Part shown: positions 25,527-34,875 of the stretch, in pieces
Layout: every line of letters starts with the position of its first letter
Numbering within the stretch: the first letter of the stretch is position 1
DNA from: Paracoccaceae bacterium
GTDB taxonomy: Bacteria; Pseudomonadota; Alphaproteobacteria; Rhodobacterales; Rhodobacteraceae
Assembly (NCBI GenBank): GCA_023259435.1
Contig: JALRHZ010000001.1
Location: forward strand, 1-64,000
DNA length: 64,000 bases
Direction of reading: 5' to 3'
Position numbers and translations under genes: made by a program
Notes under the pieces: model-generated
Databases searched by the model: none
What the model was told of the DNA's origin: nothing
The model's input: only the letters and a program-made list of their open reading frames with translations

Positions 25527-27017
25527 TTAAGATGCGGGTTTCTCTTGCCCATCAGTTTGACTGTTTTCGTCAATAATTTCGGCTTCTTCGATGCTATCGC
25601 TGTCTACCGTCAGTTCATTTTCTGAGGCATCCGGGCCACCGACCAACAGGGGAAGCATTTCCAAACCTGATTGGGCTGTTTCCGCTTGCGGCGGCTCTCT
25701 CCAGGTCAAAGTATCAAACGCGGAACAGTTACTGCACACTGGCGCCCAATCCGCATGAACTGTATTGCACTTATCACACACCCATTGCGGTCCCCGTTTG
25801 GCCACCAAAGCTTTGGTCAACCATCCACGCACAGCGGCATCATCACCTCCTTCGCCACGCTCAATCGCAGCCATAAGAGTGAGCACGCGCGCGTCTGGAT
25901 CTGTTTCATAAAGATCACCCAATGCGCGGCGCGCTTGGGGAAAGTCTTCATTCGCCAAATGCAATTCGGCCAATAACATTTTGGTCTCGCGGTGATCTGA
26001 ATTAACCTTGGTCAATTGAGCAAACCGTTTGATCCGCGCAGCGGGATCTTCGTTTGGCTCAATCTCAGAAAACGCAGCCGCAAGATCAGGATGGGGTTGC
26101 ACTGACCATGCTTTTTTCAAAACCCGTACGGCGTATTTTGGTTTGGCCTCTTTGACATATTCGCGGGCTGCCATCACCGCAGCTGGCACCAGATCAGGCG
26201 ATAACCGATTTGCTTCAATCGCCGCTTCGCGCGCGGCGATATCATTATCCTGATCGAACACACCTTGTGCTTGGGACAGGGCCAAAACAGCGTCGCGGCG
26301 TTTGTGCACATCTCGCGGCAACGTCCCGTGTTTTAGCTTTGCGCCTAGGGTTTTGCGTGCGCCTTCCCAGTCGCCTGTTTGAGCTTGTAACTGTAGCAAA
26401 ACATCCTGCGTTTCTTCGTGTTTGGGCTTAATCGCAAAAGCCTTTTCAGCAAGCTTTAGTGCAAGATCTGTCTGACCATCTGCCAATTTTTGCTTCATTA
26501 ACCCGCGCACCCCGACAAATCGTGTGGACGGTTCTTGCACCAAAGCCTTGTAGACGGTCTCTGCTTTGGTGCGATCTCCGGTCATTTCAGCGGCTTGCGC
26601 AGCCAAGACATTCGTCAATTCCGGCTTGTTGAGAAATTTCTCGGCTTTGGTTGCCTTTTGCATCGCTATTTGGCCTTCTCCAGATGCCAAGGCAAGCAAT
26701 CCCTCAGACAGCGCCTGATATCCTTTGCGTTCGCGATTGCGCACGAAATACCGTGAAAATGCGGTCTCATCCCCATTGATAAACCTCAAAACGGCCACCA
26801 AAAGGGAGAGAAGTTTGAGAAAAACCCAAATCACGACGACCAATACCATCAAGAACAGAACAGCTTGGATCGGCGTAAATGTATACTCAACACCTGCCAC
26901 AACGGCTGTGATATTCCCAATCAAAAGGGAATTTCCGTCCATTAAATAGGTCCCACCGAGGGCGAGAAGCAGGAGAATACCCAAAAACAAAAGAATTCGA
27001 ACTAATGAAAGCAACAT
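25527..27017 (-). CDS. hemY: HemY-family heme biosynthesis TPR protein
   Basis: A 496-aa inner-membrane protein. Two hydrophobic helices lie near 5-22 and 45-68, followed by a long TPR-repeat domain (HemY_N and tetratricopeptide region, roughly 110-400). The C-terminal end has a zinc-ribbon: CDKC at 414-417 and CSNC at 428-431, then an acidic, disordered tail. Alphaproteobacterial HemY is linked to late heme synthesis as an assembly factor rather than a protoporphyrinogen oxidase; that assignment comes from the family, and the gene order hemD-mitofilin-hemY supports it. It lies 12 bp after the mitofilin-like gene on the same strand, so they are likely co-transcribed with hemD. Confidence 0.9.
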   Translation of the reverse strand: MLLSLVRILLFLGILLLLALGGTYLMDGNSLLIGNITAVVAGVEYTFTPIQAVLFLMVLVVVIWVFLKLLSLLVAVLRFINGDETAFSRYFVRNRERKGYQALSEGLLALASGEGQIAMQKATKAEKFLNKPELTNVLAAQAAEMTGDRTKAETVYKALVQEPSTRFVGVRGLMKQKLADGQTDLALKLAEKAFAIKPKHEETQDVLLQLQAQTGDWEGARKTLGAKLKHGTLPRDVHKRRDAVLALSQAQGVFDQDNDIAAREAAIEANRLSPDLVPAAVMAAREYVKEAKPKYAVRVLKKAWSVQPHPDLAAAFSEIEPNEDPAARIKRFAQLTKVNSDHRETKMLLAELHLANEDFPQARRALGDLYETDPDARVLTLMAAIERGEGGDDAAVRGWLTKALVAKRGPQWVCDKCNTVHADWAPVCSNCSAFDTLTWREPPQAETAQSGLEMLPLLVGGPDASENELTVDSDSIEEAEIIDENSQTDGQEKPAS

Positions 27018-27029
27018 GATTTGGGATCC

Positions 27030-28271
27030 TTACTGAGAATACTGTTCGGCCAAGGCTGCGACTGCGTCCAAGGCATCTTGGCGGGATTGCGCCATATCAA
27101 TCCACGGCTGCATTTCAGCGCGTGGGCCATCTTGCAACGTTGATAGCTCTGATAATGCGTCTTGCAATCGCCCATCTGCAACAGCGGCTTCGGCACGTGA
27201 TAGGATCGCATCGACATCCGACCCCTCTCTTGGGGCGACAGAGCGGGCATTCAGCTGTGCCTTGAAAAAGTTCGCAACCCGTGCGGCCCCATCCCCAAGA
27301 TCACCTTGCGACCGCCCTACGGAAAGGGCGGCGCGCGCAAAAGGCGCAAACTCTTCGTAAAGCTGGTCCATCTTTGCAACGCCTTGAGTTGCAGCCTGCT
27401 CTAACACTCCAGGCACCGAGGCGCCGGTTACAGATTGGTATTCGTCTAGAGCAGAGGTGAACAATTGACCTGTTTCAAGAGCAGAGGTCATCCGACTGAT
27501 CGCCGCGCGGGCAACTGTGGCCTGTGACAGTGCCGCGGCTTCTGCCTCTTTGGACTGGGCGGTCGCAATCATGTCTTCCAATTCTTCGCGCTGGCTTTGC
27601 AGAGTTTGTTGCATACGCACCATCTCTTGGGCGTAGGCATCGACAACTTCATCGGGCAATGCCTCTACGATTGGGCGTTGCTCTAACGAATCAAGGCGCG
27701 CTTTGAGATCAGCAAATTCAGAGGCAAGCGCCGAAATCTGACCCGAAATTCGGTCAAAGTCAGATGAGAAATCACGGCCCTCTTGCGCCGCAATGCGCGT
27801 ATCTTGTTGCGATTGACTTGTCGTAAGCCGCTGTAAAGCAGCGTCAGAGGCATCTAGGCGCGCAACGATGTCTTGTTGAAAATCAATCTGATCCTGAGGC
27901 TGGCTATAAAATGGGCCGTTTGGGCCAACCATATAGGCCGCGCCAAATCCAATGGCCCCCGCAACAACACCACCAAGAATTAGGGGAACAGCCGATGCGC
28001 GTTTTTGCGGAACTGCTGGAACCGAGCGTGCTTCCTCTACCTCAACATCGTCGCGAGCTTGGTCTTCTTCTAGAGGAACCTCTTCGCTGCTCTCATTACT
28101 ACTAGCTTCATTTTGCGATACATCTTCTTCAGAGGAGGAATCGTCTGCGTCTTCAGACCGCTCTGCCTCATCCGCTATAATATCTTGATCGGCTTCAACA
28201 TCACCATCAAGCGCGCCCTGAGATTCGCTTGGCTCTTGTTCTTGTAACTCTTGATCTTTTTGATCTGTCAT
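27030..28271 (-). CDS. Mitofilin-like inner-membrane protein (COG4223)
   Basis: A 413-aa protein found next to hemD/hemY in alphaproteobacteria and distantly related to mitochondrial mitofilin/MICOS60. The first 85 residues are very acidic (runs of Glu, Asp, Ser) and probably cytoplasmic. A single membrane segment lies at about 94-115 (VPLILGGVVAGAIGFGAAYMV). A long periplasmic coiled coil with many Gln, Asp and Ala follows (about 125-240), then a helical C-terminal domain matching the mitofilin C-terminus. It would sit in the cytoplasmic membrane with most mass in the periplasm. The function in bacteria is membrane shape or heme-pathway support, by analogy only. Confidence 0.85.
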   Translation of the reverse strand: MTDQKDQELQEQEPSESQGALDGDVEADQDIIADEAERSEDADDSSSEEDVSQNEASSNESSEEVPLEEDQARDDVEVEEARSVPAVPQKRASAVPLILGGVVAGAIGFGAAYMVGPNGPFYSQPQDQIDFQQDIVARLDASDAALQRLTTSQSQQDTRIAAQEGRDFSSDFDRISGQISALASEFADLKARLDSLEQRPIVEALPDEVVDAYAQEMVRMQQTLQSQREELEDMIATAQSKEAEAAALSQATVARAAISRMTSALETGQLFTSALDEYQSVTGASVPGVLEQAATQGVAKMDQLYEEFAPFARAALSVGRSQGDLGDGAARVANFFKAQLNARSVAPREGSDVDAILSRAEAAVADGRLQDALSELSTLQDGPRAEMQPWIDMAQSRQDALDAVAALAEQYSQ

Positions 28272-28298
28272 TGTGTTCTCTCTTAGTAGGCCTGAAAT

Positions 28299-29021
28299 TT
28301 AGGCCATCACTTCCCGAAGGGCAGTAATCATAGCGCTTGCGTGGGGCGCCTCTGCTATCTTTGATACTTTTAAACCCCCATAAGAAAAAGCCTCTGCGAC
28401 TGAAACACTCATGCAGATTACACGAATATTAGCAGTTTTTGGCAACTCATCCCTGACTAGCGCAGCACTTCGGGGTGAAAATAGGGGAAGAATCGTGGGT
28501 TTTTCCCGCACAACCAACGATTTAGCTTCATCAGATAAAGGGATAGCCACTTGGTCATAACAGACAGCCTCATCAACCGCGAAACCGGCGGATTTTAGCC
28601 GCTGACATACATCTCCTCGTGTCTGGGTGCCGCGCAAGTGAATCATAGTCTGTTTTGGGGCGTGCCTCTTTACCAGAGACACCAAAGCATCCGCATCGCC
28701 GTTTGCCGAGATAACGCGCATCCCTCGCGCCTTGGCCAATTCAGCTGTCTTATTGCCGACTGCAAAGCACAAACGTCCAGACAGATCAGCATCATAACTC
28801 AACAGAGCGTTTTGCGATGTCACAATGATAACGTCATAGTCTCTGGGATTAAGCGCAGGTTTTCGCCCCACAATGTCAAGAACGGGGGACATGTAGACAC
28901 GCGAATTTAGGCCCGCCTCTGACATCTGTCTTGCAAAAGCTTCTGATCCCGCCCGCGGGCGGGTCAAAAGAACGGCGTGTCGCGCCTCTAAATTCTGCAT
29001 AGGATTGTGCGTCATCGTCAA
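28299..29021 (-). CDS. hemD: Uroporphyrinogen-III synthase
   Basis: A 240-aa protein with the diverged HemD fold, closing and flipping ring D of hydroxymethylbilane to uroporphyrinogen III. Seen motifs: [21 protein letters not shown] at the start, [21 protein letters not shown] in the centre and [11 protein letters not shown] in the second half, all HemD-like. Start choice is uncertain: in-frame ATGs at 29021, 29015 and 29000 are close together; the first is listed. It is divergent from tsaD, the usual alphaproteobacterial arrangement, and its 5' end lies within 30 bp of the tsaD start. It heads the hemD-mitofilin-hemY block. Confidence 0.87.
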   Translation of the reverse strand: MTMTHNPMQNLEARHAVLLTRPRAGSEAFARQMSEAGLNSRVYMSPVLDIVGRKPALNPRDYDVIIVTSQNALLSYDADLSGRLCFAVGNKTAELAKARGMRVISANGDADALVSLVKRHAPKQTMIHLRGTQTRGDVCQRLKSAGFAVDEAVCYDQVAIPLSDEAKSLVVREKPTILPLFSPRSAALVRDELPKTANIRVICMSVSVAEAFSYGGLKVSKIAEAPHASAMITALREVMA

Positions 29022-29051
29022 GAATGCTACCTGCGTTTTAAATGGGCTTCA

Positions 29052-30164
29052 ATGGATGACATGATGCAAAGCGCCACAAGACATTTGTTTCTTGGCTTGG
29101 AAAGTAGCTGCGACGACACGGCCGCCGCAGTTGTGGCAATACAGGACGGAACACCAGAAATTTTGTCAAATGTCGTTATGGGACAATCAGCGTTGCACGC
29201 GGAATTCGGTGGCGTTGTTCCGGAAATCGCCGCGCGCGCCCACGCAGAACGTATTGACATCTGTGTGACCCAAGCGATGCAAGATGCGGACATCGAGCTT
29301 GAACAGATTACTGCTATTGGCGTCACCGCCGGCCCCGGATTAATTGGTGGTGTTGTCGCAGGTGTCATGTGCGCAAAAGGCCTTTCTATGGCCACTGGTA
29401 AGCCTCTTGTTGGCGTAAATCATCTTGCCGGTCATGCCTTAACCCCTCGTCTTACAGATGGGATCAGCTTTCCCTATCTGTTGCTTTTGGTCTCCGGCGG
29501 ACATTGCCAATTTCTTTTGGTGAAAAGTGCCACTGAATTTTCGCGCATTGGCGGAACGATAGATGATGCACCAGGAGAGGCCTTTGACAAAACAGCCCGC
29601 CTCCTTGGCCTTTCCCAACCAGGCGGGCCCGCAGTAGAACAAAGAGCAAAGTCAGGTGACACCAAGCGCTTCCGACTTCCTCGTCCCCTACTGGATCGGC
29701 CGGGATGTGACATGTCTTTTTCGGGATTGAAAACGGCATTGCTGCGCACCCTCGATAGCTTGGTTAATGATCAAGGCGGTCTTTTCCAATCTGATATAGA
29801 CGATATTTGCGCAGGCTTCCAAGCTGCGGTTGGTGATGTTTTGGTGGAAAAAACCAACCGCGCGTTGGATGAATGCGCAAAACAATTATCCTATGCTCCA
29901 ACCTTGGCTGTCGCGGGTGGTGTCGCGGCAAACGCCTATCTGGGGGATCGACTAAAAGACCTGTGCGCCTCGAGGAATATTCAATTTATCGCACCCCCTT
30001 TACGGCTGTGTACCGACAACGCTGCTATGATTGCCTATGCGGCAGGAGAACTGTATCACTTGGGCATTACGCATGGGATGGACTTGTCAGCGCGTCCAAG
30101 ATGGCCGTTGGACACGGCACAGCCCGCTTTGTTGGGGAGCGGCAAAAAAGGAGCAAAAGCATGA
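29052..30164 (+). CDS. tsaD: tRNA N6-adenosine threonylcarbamoyltransferase
   Basis: A 370-aa TsaD/Gcp/YgjD protein, universal partner in t6A37 tRNA modification with TsaB, TsaE and TsaC. The metal and substrate motifs are clear: [20 protein letters not shown] near 49-68 and VNHLAGH with His124 and His128; [15 protein letters not shown] follows in the second half. The listed ATG (MDDMMQ) has further ATGs within four codons, so the exact start could be 29061 or 29064. The TGA overlaps gpsA in an ATGA, so the two are coupled. Confidence 0.95.
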   Translation: MDDMMQSATRHLFLGLESSCDDTAAAVVAIQDGTPEILSNVVMGQSALHAEFGGVVPEIAARAHAERIDICVTQAMQDADIELEQITAIGVTAGPGLIGGVVAGVMCAKGLSMATGKPLVGVNHLAGHALTPRLTDGISFPYLLLLVSGGHCQFLLVKSATEFSRIGGTIDDAPGEAFDKTARLLGLSQPGGPAVEQRAKSGDTKRFRLPRPLLDRPGCDMSFSGLKTALLRTLDSLVNDQGGLFQSDIDDICAGFQAAVGDVLVEKTNRALDECAKQLSYAPTLAVAGGVAANAYLGDRLKDLCASRNIQFIAPPLRLCTDNAAMIAYAAGELYHLGITHGMDLSARPRWPLDTAQPALLGSGKKGAKA

Positions 30165-31120
30165 GCATAGCAGTACTCGGCGCTGGCGCTTTCGGGACGG
30201 CTTTGGCGGTTGCTCTTGCAAAGGATGGAACCGCTATCACCCTATGGGCACGCGATGAAAGTCACGCAAACGAAATGCAATCTGCCCGTCAGAATGCAGC
30301 GCGTTTACCCGATGTATCCTTACCTCCATCGCTGACAGCGACCTATAAGATTGAAGACGTTGATAAATGCGATGTCGTCCTCCTTGCTGTTCCAATGCAA
30401 AAACTGCGGTTGGTTATGGCGCAATTCCAGAAGGTCCTAAAGAGCAAAACGCTCGTACTGTGTTGCAAAGGGATTGACCTTGAAACAGGTCAACGCCCCT
30501 CAGAATTAGCCTCTAACCTCACTGACACTTTTGCCCTTCTGACAGGGCCAAGTTTTGCGCACGATATAGGTAAGAGTCTCCCAGCTGCCCTGACACTTGC
30601 AGCACCGAATGACGCGCTTGGCGTATCTCTTCAGGCACGCCTTGGCCGCCCTAACTTGCGATTGTATCGAACAACCGATGTAATCGGAGCAGAAATGGGC
30701 GGCGCCCTTAAGAACGTTATAGCAATTGCCTGTGGCGCAACTATTGGCGCGGGACTTGGCGACAGCGCGCGTGCGTCTTTGATGACACGCGGTTTTGCTG
30801 AAATTCAGCGTTTGTCCACTGCTTTGGGAGCCAACCCCGATACCCTATCCGGCCTCTCTGGGTTTGGCGATCTCAGCCTGACCTGCATGTCCGAAGGCTC
30901 GCGTAACTTTCGATTTGGCCTGTCATTGGGACGCAAAAACGACTTTGACCCAACAACAACCGTAGAAGGCGCCGCTACCGCACAGGCCGCACTTGGCCTT
31001 GCCAACGCTCTCGGAGTTGACGTGCCAATCACGGCCTGTGTCGCGGGCCTTGTCTCAAATACCCTCACAGTTGAAACCGCGATAGAACATTTGTTATCGC
31101 GCCCACAAAAGGAAGAATAA
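30161..31120 (+). CDS. gpsA: Glycerol-3-phosphate dehydrogenase (NAD(P)+)
   Basis: A 319-aa cytosolic enzyme giving sn-glycerol-3-phosphate for phospholipid synthesis. The N-terminal nucleotide motif [10 protein letters not shown] starts at residue 7. [17 protein letters not shown] and [17 protein letters not shown] follow, and the catalytic lysine is in [13 protein letters not shown]. The ATG at 30161 overlaps the tsaD stop. The TAA overlaps the ATG of the next small gene. Part of the tsaD-gpsA-yciI-EVE series. Confidence 0.95.
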   Translation: MSIAVLGAGAFGTALAVALAKDGTAITLWARDESHANEMQSARQNAARLPDVSLPPSLTATYKIEDVDKCDVVLLAVPMQKLRLVMAQFQKVLKSKTLVLCCKGIDLETGQRPSELASNLTDTFALLTGPSFAHDIGKSLPAALTLAAPNDALGVSLQARLGRPNLRLYRTTDVIGAEMGGALKNVIAIACGATIGAGLGDSARASLMTRGFAEIQRLSTALGANPDTLSGLSGFGDLSLTCMSEGSRNFRFGLSLGRKNDFDPTTTVEGAATAQAALGLANALGVDVPITACVAGLVSNTLTVETAIEHLLSRPQKEE

Positions 31121-31389
31121 TGCTTGTTGCTTTGATTGCCCTCGATAAACCTGATCACCTAGATGTCCGCAAAGCAAACCGTGATGCACATATCGCCTAT
31201 CTCAAAACCACGGGTGTGGTCTCACAGGCGGGTCCGTTTATTGATGCCGAGGGCAATATGTGCGGCTCCCTCGTCATTTTGGACGTCGATACCCTCCAAG
31301 ATGCGGAAAACTGGGCCGCGCAGGATCCTTATGCGCAAGCTGGATTATTTGCGTCCGTAACCTTACGTCCTTGGAACAAGGTCATCTAA
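31120..31389 (+). CDS. YciI family protein
   Basis: An 89-aa YCII-domain protein. The ferredoxin-like fold is expected, with the conserved stretch RDAHIAYLKTTG containing the invariant His and Asp region and a PFIDAEGNMCGSLVILD segment. The family includes muconolactone-isomerase-like dimers and is often annotated by association. It overlaps gpsA by one base pair (TAATG) and the EVE gene by one base pair (TAATG), so translation is coupled across the three genes. Biochemical function is unknown. Confidence 0.85.
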   Translation: MLVALIALDKPDHLDVRKANRDAHIAYLKTTGVVSQAGPFIDAEGNMCGSLVILDVDTLQDAENWAAQDPYAQAGLFASVTLRPWNKVI

Positions 31390-31808
31390 TGCAATATTGG
31401 CTCTTTAAATCTGAACCAGAGACATGGTCATGGTCCGACCAATGGGCCAAGGGCGACGAAGGCGAAGAATGGAACGGCGTGCGCAATTACCAAGCACGCA
31501 ATTTCATGCGCCAAATGCGTATAGGTGATCGCGGATTTTTCTATCATTCTCAAAAAGAAAAAGCGATTGTCGGCATCGTCGAAGTGATCGCTACGTCCCA
31601 TCCAGATAGAACAACCGATGATCCTAGATGGGACTGTGTTGACATCAAGTCTATCACAAAAATTGAACGCGCGGTTACACTAGAAGAGATCAAATCTCAC
31701 CCCGAGCTCACGGGTATGGCTCTAGTCAAAAATCCGCGCCTTTCCGTACAACCCGTTACTCCGAACGAATGGGCGATTGTGTGCAAATTGGCCCAGATTA
31801 CCCCCTAG
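31389..31808 (+). CDS. EVE-domain protein
   Basis: A 139-aa protein made almost entirely of one EVE domain (thymocyte nuclear protein 1/YTH-like PUA superfamily), starting MQYWLFKSEPETWSW and containing EEWNGVRNYQARNFMRQM and FFYHSQ. Such domains bind modified bases in DNA or RNA. The ATG overlaps the YciI stop (TAATG). The Trp and Ser residues of the base-binding cage (W, S in KSEP...W) are present. The target base is not known for this protein. Confidence 0.9.
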   Translation: MQYWLFKSEPETWSWSDQWAKGDEGEEWNGVRNYQARNFMRQMRIGDRGFFYHSQKEKAIVGIVEVIATSHPDRTTDDPRWDCVDIKSITKIERAVTLEEIKSHPELTGMALVKNPRLSVQPVTPNEWAIVCKLAQITP

Positions 31809-31864
31809 CCAAAACATAAGATCAAAGGCAGAATTCCTTCGTCAACTCGGAAGGGATAAAAATA

Positions 31865-32257
31865 ATGACTATTGTAAATATCTTGGTCGCGGCTGCCGGC
31901 GGTTTCGCATTCGGAGCTCTGTGGTACATGTTGCTTTCAAAACACTGGATCAAAGCAGCAAACATCGCCTGCGATGAAACTGGTCGTCCACTCAATCAAA
32001 GTGTTAAACCATTCATCCTTTCTGCTATCGCTATGATTATTGTCGCAGGAATGATGCGCCATGTCTTTGTGATGGCAGAGATTTCTACTTTGGGCGCAGG
32101 TCTTGTGTCTGGACCAGGGGTCGGCCTATTTTTCATCTCCCCTTGGATTATGATCAACAACGCTTACGGGGATCGTCCGGTGTCCCTCACACTTATCGAT
32201 GGAGGATACGCAACATTCGGATGCGCCATCATTGGGGCGCTACTCTGCATTTTCTAA
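31865..32257 (+). CDS. DUF1761 membrane protein
   Basis: A 130-aa integral membrane protein with about four hydrophobic segments (residues 4-24, 50-70, 78-98 and 108-128). The pattern (ALWYMLLSKHW near the start and a terminal Gly/Ala-rich helix) fits DUF1761, a family of no known function. It follows the EVE gene by 56 bp with a GAAGGGATAAAAATA leader and may belong to the same transcript. Confidence 0.78.
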   Translation: MTIVNILVAAAGGFAFGALWYMLLSKHWIKAANIACDETGRPLNQSVKPFILSAIAMIIVAGMMRHVFVMAEISTLGAGLVSGPGVGLFFISPWIMINNAYGDRPVSLTLIDGGYATFGCAIIGALLCIF

Positions 32258-32294
32258 AACAATTCGCGCTTTCTTTTTGCCAAAAATATTCAAA

Positions 32295-32316
32295 CGCGGG
32301 GCCAATTGGCCCCGCG
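32295..32316. repeat. 22-bp perfect palindrome
   Basis: CGCGGGGCC (32295-32303), AATT and GGCCCCGCG (32308-32316) form a GC-rich hairpin 38 bp past the DUF1761 stop. There is no T-tract on the plus strand, so termination would be Rho-assisted if it occurs. Confidence 0.6.
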
Positions 32317-32321
32317 CTGGT

Positions 32322-32340
32322 CGGATCGTAAAACGATCCG
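32322..32340. repeat. Second tandem hairpin (8-bp stem, AAA loop)
   Basis: CGGATCGT, AAA, ACGATCCG. It begins 6 bp after the palindrome at 32295 and is followed by AAAACAAAA on the plus strand. The tight loop and perfect stem suggest an RNA structure or a DNA-binding site. Confidence 0.5.
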
Positions 32341-32372
32341 AAAACAAAAGGCCAAAACAACCTCTTGTTCTT

Positions 32373-32389
32373 GGAACTCCCACAGTTCC
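32373..32389. repeat. Third tandem hairpin
   Basis: GGAACT, CCCAC, AGTTCC, with possible extension by TTGT and ACAA further out. It belongs to a set of three evenly spaced hairpins between DUF1761 and the DUF2853 terminator. Confidence 0.45.
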
Positions 32390-32465
32390 TCGGACAAATA
32401 GGCCATTCTGGCACACAAAATACATTACTTAATCTAGCTGGGTAGTCTTATGAATTCCCTAACGA

Positions 32466-32486
32466 AAACGACCCCGAAATCGGGGC
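32466..32486 (-). terminator. Intrinsic terminator of the DUF2853 gene
   Basis: On the minus strand CCCCGA, TT, TCGGGG is followed by TCGTTTTCGTT. It lies 25 bp past the DUF2853 stop. Confidence 0.75.
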
Positions 32487-32510
32487 CGCTTCAGATTATT
32501 ACGCTAAAGC

Positions 32511-32852
32511 TTAGCCGTAAACGGCTTCTTTGCCAAAATGTTTGGTCAACATGTAATAGATCACGGCGCGATATTTGTTGCGCTCTGAACGACCATAAAC
32601 TTCAATCACCTTGTCAATGGCTTCCATCAACTCAAGACCATCAGACAACCCAAGCTTTTTCATCAAGAAATTGTTCTTAACTGTTTCAAGCTCACTAGGC
32701 TGACTGCCCGCAACAGTTGACGCATCCGCGTTGTAAATCGACGGACCACACCCGATAGTCACCTTTGTCAATAGATCCATATCCGGTGTCATACCGCATT
32801 TATTCTGTAGATCGTCCGCATATTTCGCAATTAGATCGTCACGTTTTCCCAT
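32511..32852 (-). CDS. DUF2853 family protein
   Basis: A 113-aa soluble helical protein. The sequence (start MGKRDDLIAKYADDL, ending KYRAVIYYMLTKHFGKEAVYG) matches DUF2853, a short family common in Rhodobacterales and related groups. No catalytic motif can be named. It stands alone, with its own terminator downstream and the ahcY terminator region about 120 bp upstream. The distance to ahcY (minus, upstream) and the terminator between them make it a separate unit. Confidence 0.87.
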   Translation of the reverse strand: MGKRDDLIAKYADDLQNKCGMTPDMDLLTKVTIGCGPSIYNADASTVAGSQPSELETVKNNFLMKKLGLSDGLELMEAIDKVIEVYGRSERNKYRAVIYYMLTKHFGKEAVYG

Positions 32853-32969
32853 GTGCTCACCCTTACCTTTTTAAAGTGCATTGTTGAATGTGTACTCAAC
32901 ATTTGCACAACCTCAAAGAATTTTTCATGGGGAAGTTTGATAAAAATGAACCATCACACTCTCGCAACA

Positions 32970-32992
32970 AAAAAGCCGCCCCTAAGGGCGGC
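32970..32992 (-). terminator. Intrinsic terminator of ahcY
   Basis: Minus-strand stem GCCGCCC/GGGCGGC with loop TTAG, then TTTTTTG. It lies 24 bp past the ahcY stop, a textbook Rho-independent terminator. Confidence 0.9.
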
Positions 32993-33015
32993 TCTCTCTG
33001 AAAACGTACAAAGCG

Positions 33016-34401
33016 TTAGTATCTGTAATGCTCTGGCTTAAACGGACCTTCTGGAGTGACGCCGATATAATCGGCTTGCTCTTTGTTCAAAGTTGTCAGT
33101 TTTACGCCGATGCGGTCAAGGTGCAGGCGTGCAACCTTTTCATCCAAATGCTTTGGTAGGATATAAACGTCGTTGCTGTATGCGCCGCCGTTGGTCCACA
33201 ATTCCATCTGCGCCAAGACTTGGTTGGTAAAGGAAGCTGACATCACAAAGGATGGATGCCCTGTCGCATTGCCAAGATTCAACAAACGACCTTCGGACAA
33301 AAGGATGATTCTGCTGCCAGACGGCATTTCGATCATGTCCACTTGGTCTTTGATATTGGTCCATTTGTGATTGCGCAAATGCGCCACTTGGATTTCGTTG
33401 TCAAAGTGACCGATGTTGCCCACAATTGCCATATCCTTCATCTCGCGCATGTGCTCGATGCGGATCACATCCTTGTTGCCAGTTGTAGTGATGAAAACAT
33501 CTGCGGAATTCACTACGTCTTCAAGAACGACGACCTCGAACCCATCCATCGCCGCCTGAAGGGCACAAATCGGATCGACTTCGGTCACCTTAACACGTGC
33601 ACCTGCACCGCGAAGCGACGCAGCCGAGCCTTTGCCCACATCGCCATAACCACAGACGACTGCAACCTTGCCGGCCATCATCGTATCGGTCGCGCGACGG
33701 ATCCCATCGACGAGGGATTCTTTACAGCCGTATTTGTTGTCGAATTTTGACTTGGTGACCGAGTCGTTCACATTGATCGCAGGGAAAGGCAACTGACCTT
33801 GTTTGACCAATTCGTACAAGCGATGAACACCGGTCGTGGTTTCTTCAGACACGCCTTTGATCGCATCGCGTGTTTTTGTGAACCAACCCGGGGACAGCTC
33901 CATACGCTTTTTGATCTGCGCTTTGATGACTTCTTCTTCCTCGGATTGAGGAACCGGAATGATCTCTTCTCCAGCTTCAGCGCGCGCCCCAAGCAGAACG
34001 TACAGGGTCGCATCACCGCCATCGTCCAAAATCATGTTTGGACCCTCGGGGAACATAAAGGATCGATCAAGATAGTCCCAATGCTCTTCCAATGACTGAC
34101 CTTTAATCGCAAAGACAGGGACACCTGCTTCGGCAATCGCCGCGGCAGCGTGATCTTGGGTTGAGAAAATGTTGCAAGATGCCCAGCGCACGTCCGCACC
34201 TAAGGCAACCAATGTTTCGATCAAAACAGCCGTTTGAATGGTCATATGCAATGACCCAACGATCCGCGCACCCGCCAATGGTTTTGCCGCACCATATTCG
34301 GCACGAAGCGCCATCAAACCCGGCATTTCAGTTTCAGCAATATCAAGCTCTTTGCGCCCGAACGCTGCAAGGTTGATATCTTTGACGATGTAGTCTGTCA
34401 T
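33016..34401 (-). CDS. ahcY: Adenosylhomocysteinase (SAH hydrolase)
   Basis: A 461-aa NAD-dependent enzyme that splits S-adenosylhomocysteine into adenosine and homocysteine, keeping the methyl cycle running. NAD-binding [10 protein letters not shown] is present, with substrate-site [31 protein letters not shown] and the family ending [12 protein letters not shown] with the C-terminal Lys/Tyr reaching the neighbouring subunit. The ATG at 34399-34401 has GGAGC upstream (AAGGAGCTTTCC). The protein carries the extra segment of about 40 residues (165-200) typical of bacterial and plant forms. No SAH riboswitch consensus is evident in its leader. Confidence 0.96.
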   Translation of the reverse strand: MTDYIVKDINLAAFGRKELDIAETEMPGLMALRAEYGAAKPLAGARIVGSLHMTIQTAVLIETLVALGADVRWASCNIFSTQDHAAAAIAEAGVPVFAIKGQSLEEHWDYLDRSFMFPEGPNMILDDGGDATLYVLLGARAEAGEEIIPVPQSEEEEVIKAQIKKRMELSPGWFTKTRDAIKGVSEETTTGVHRLYELVKQGQLPFPAINVNDSVTKSKFDNKYGCKESLVDGIRRATDTMMAGKVAVVCGYGDVGKGSAASLRGAGARVKVTEVDPICALQAAMDGFEVVVLEDVVNSADVFITTTGNKDVIRIEHMREMKDMAIVGNIGHFDNEIQVAHLRNHKWTNIKDQVDMIEMPSGSRIILLSEGRLLNLGNATGHPSFVMSASFTNQVLAQMELWTNGGAYSNDVYILPKHLDEKVARLHLDRIGVKLTTLNKEQADYIGVTPEGPFKPEHYRY

Positions 34402-34445
34402 GGAAAGCTCCTTATTTGCCCGTCCGCTATCACAGATTAACCGTT

Positions 34446-34676
34446 TCAGCAATCGCATAGGTAGGTAGAGTCCATTGTCAAATTATCAATTTTTTTCGCA
34501 ATCTGGTGGTTCAGGGCTCTTGCAAAAATCTTTTGACGCGCCATTTGAGAATTACCCGCGATCAGCGCCTCATAAAACGCAACCATCAGGTCAACGTCAC
34601 AGTCCCTAAGGTGCCCCTGCTCTTTCGCAGCGCTTAAATACCCGAGGAACGCCTCGATCCTCACAAAACACCTCAA
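34446..34676 (-). pseudogene. Possible remnant of a TetR-like regulator
   Basis: A 76-codon open frame upstream of ahcY, starting at TTG, with protein-like composition (segment EAFLGYLSAAKEQGHLRDC, then AFYEALIAGNSQ). This resembles the C-terminal end of TetR-type proteins but no helix-turn-helix is found ahead of it and no ribosome site precedes the TTG. It could equally be a chance frame. The stretch from 34402 to 34875 otherwise holds no convincing gene. Confidence 0.25.
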
Positions 34677-34712
34677 AGATGGCGCTTTACCGCGTCGAGT
34701 TGGCCATTGACC

Positions 34713-34742
34713 CTTAGAGGCTTGGGTGCCTCAGCCTCTAAG
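34713..34742. repeat. 10-bp hairpin in the ahcY-DUF808 spacer
   Basis: CTTAGAGGCT and AGCCTCTAAG are perfect arms around the loop TGGGTGCCTC. It sits between the ahcY leader and the DUF808 gene and has no T-tract, so it is not a simple terminator. Confidence 0.5.
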
Positions 34743-34875
34743 CATCACAAAATCCGCAACACAGGCTCTATTAAGTTGCATACAGGTGCTCAGGCTGAAG
34801 CAGCTAGAGTCCCTTTCACTCTTGCGCTTTGGTGTATATTTTGGAAGTTAAGCCATAGAATATAGGGGAATGCGT

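Noticed and set aside
34401-34470. Possible SAH riboswitch in the ahcY leader
   Set aside because: The leader lacks the conserved core of the SAH riboswitch and gives no obvious long pairing; only a ribosome site is seen.
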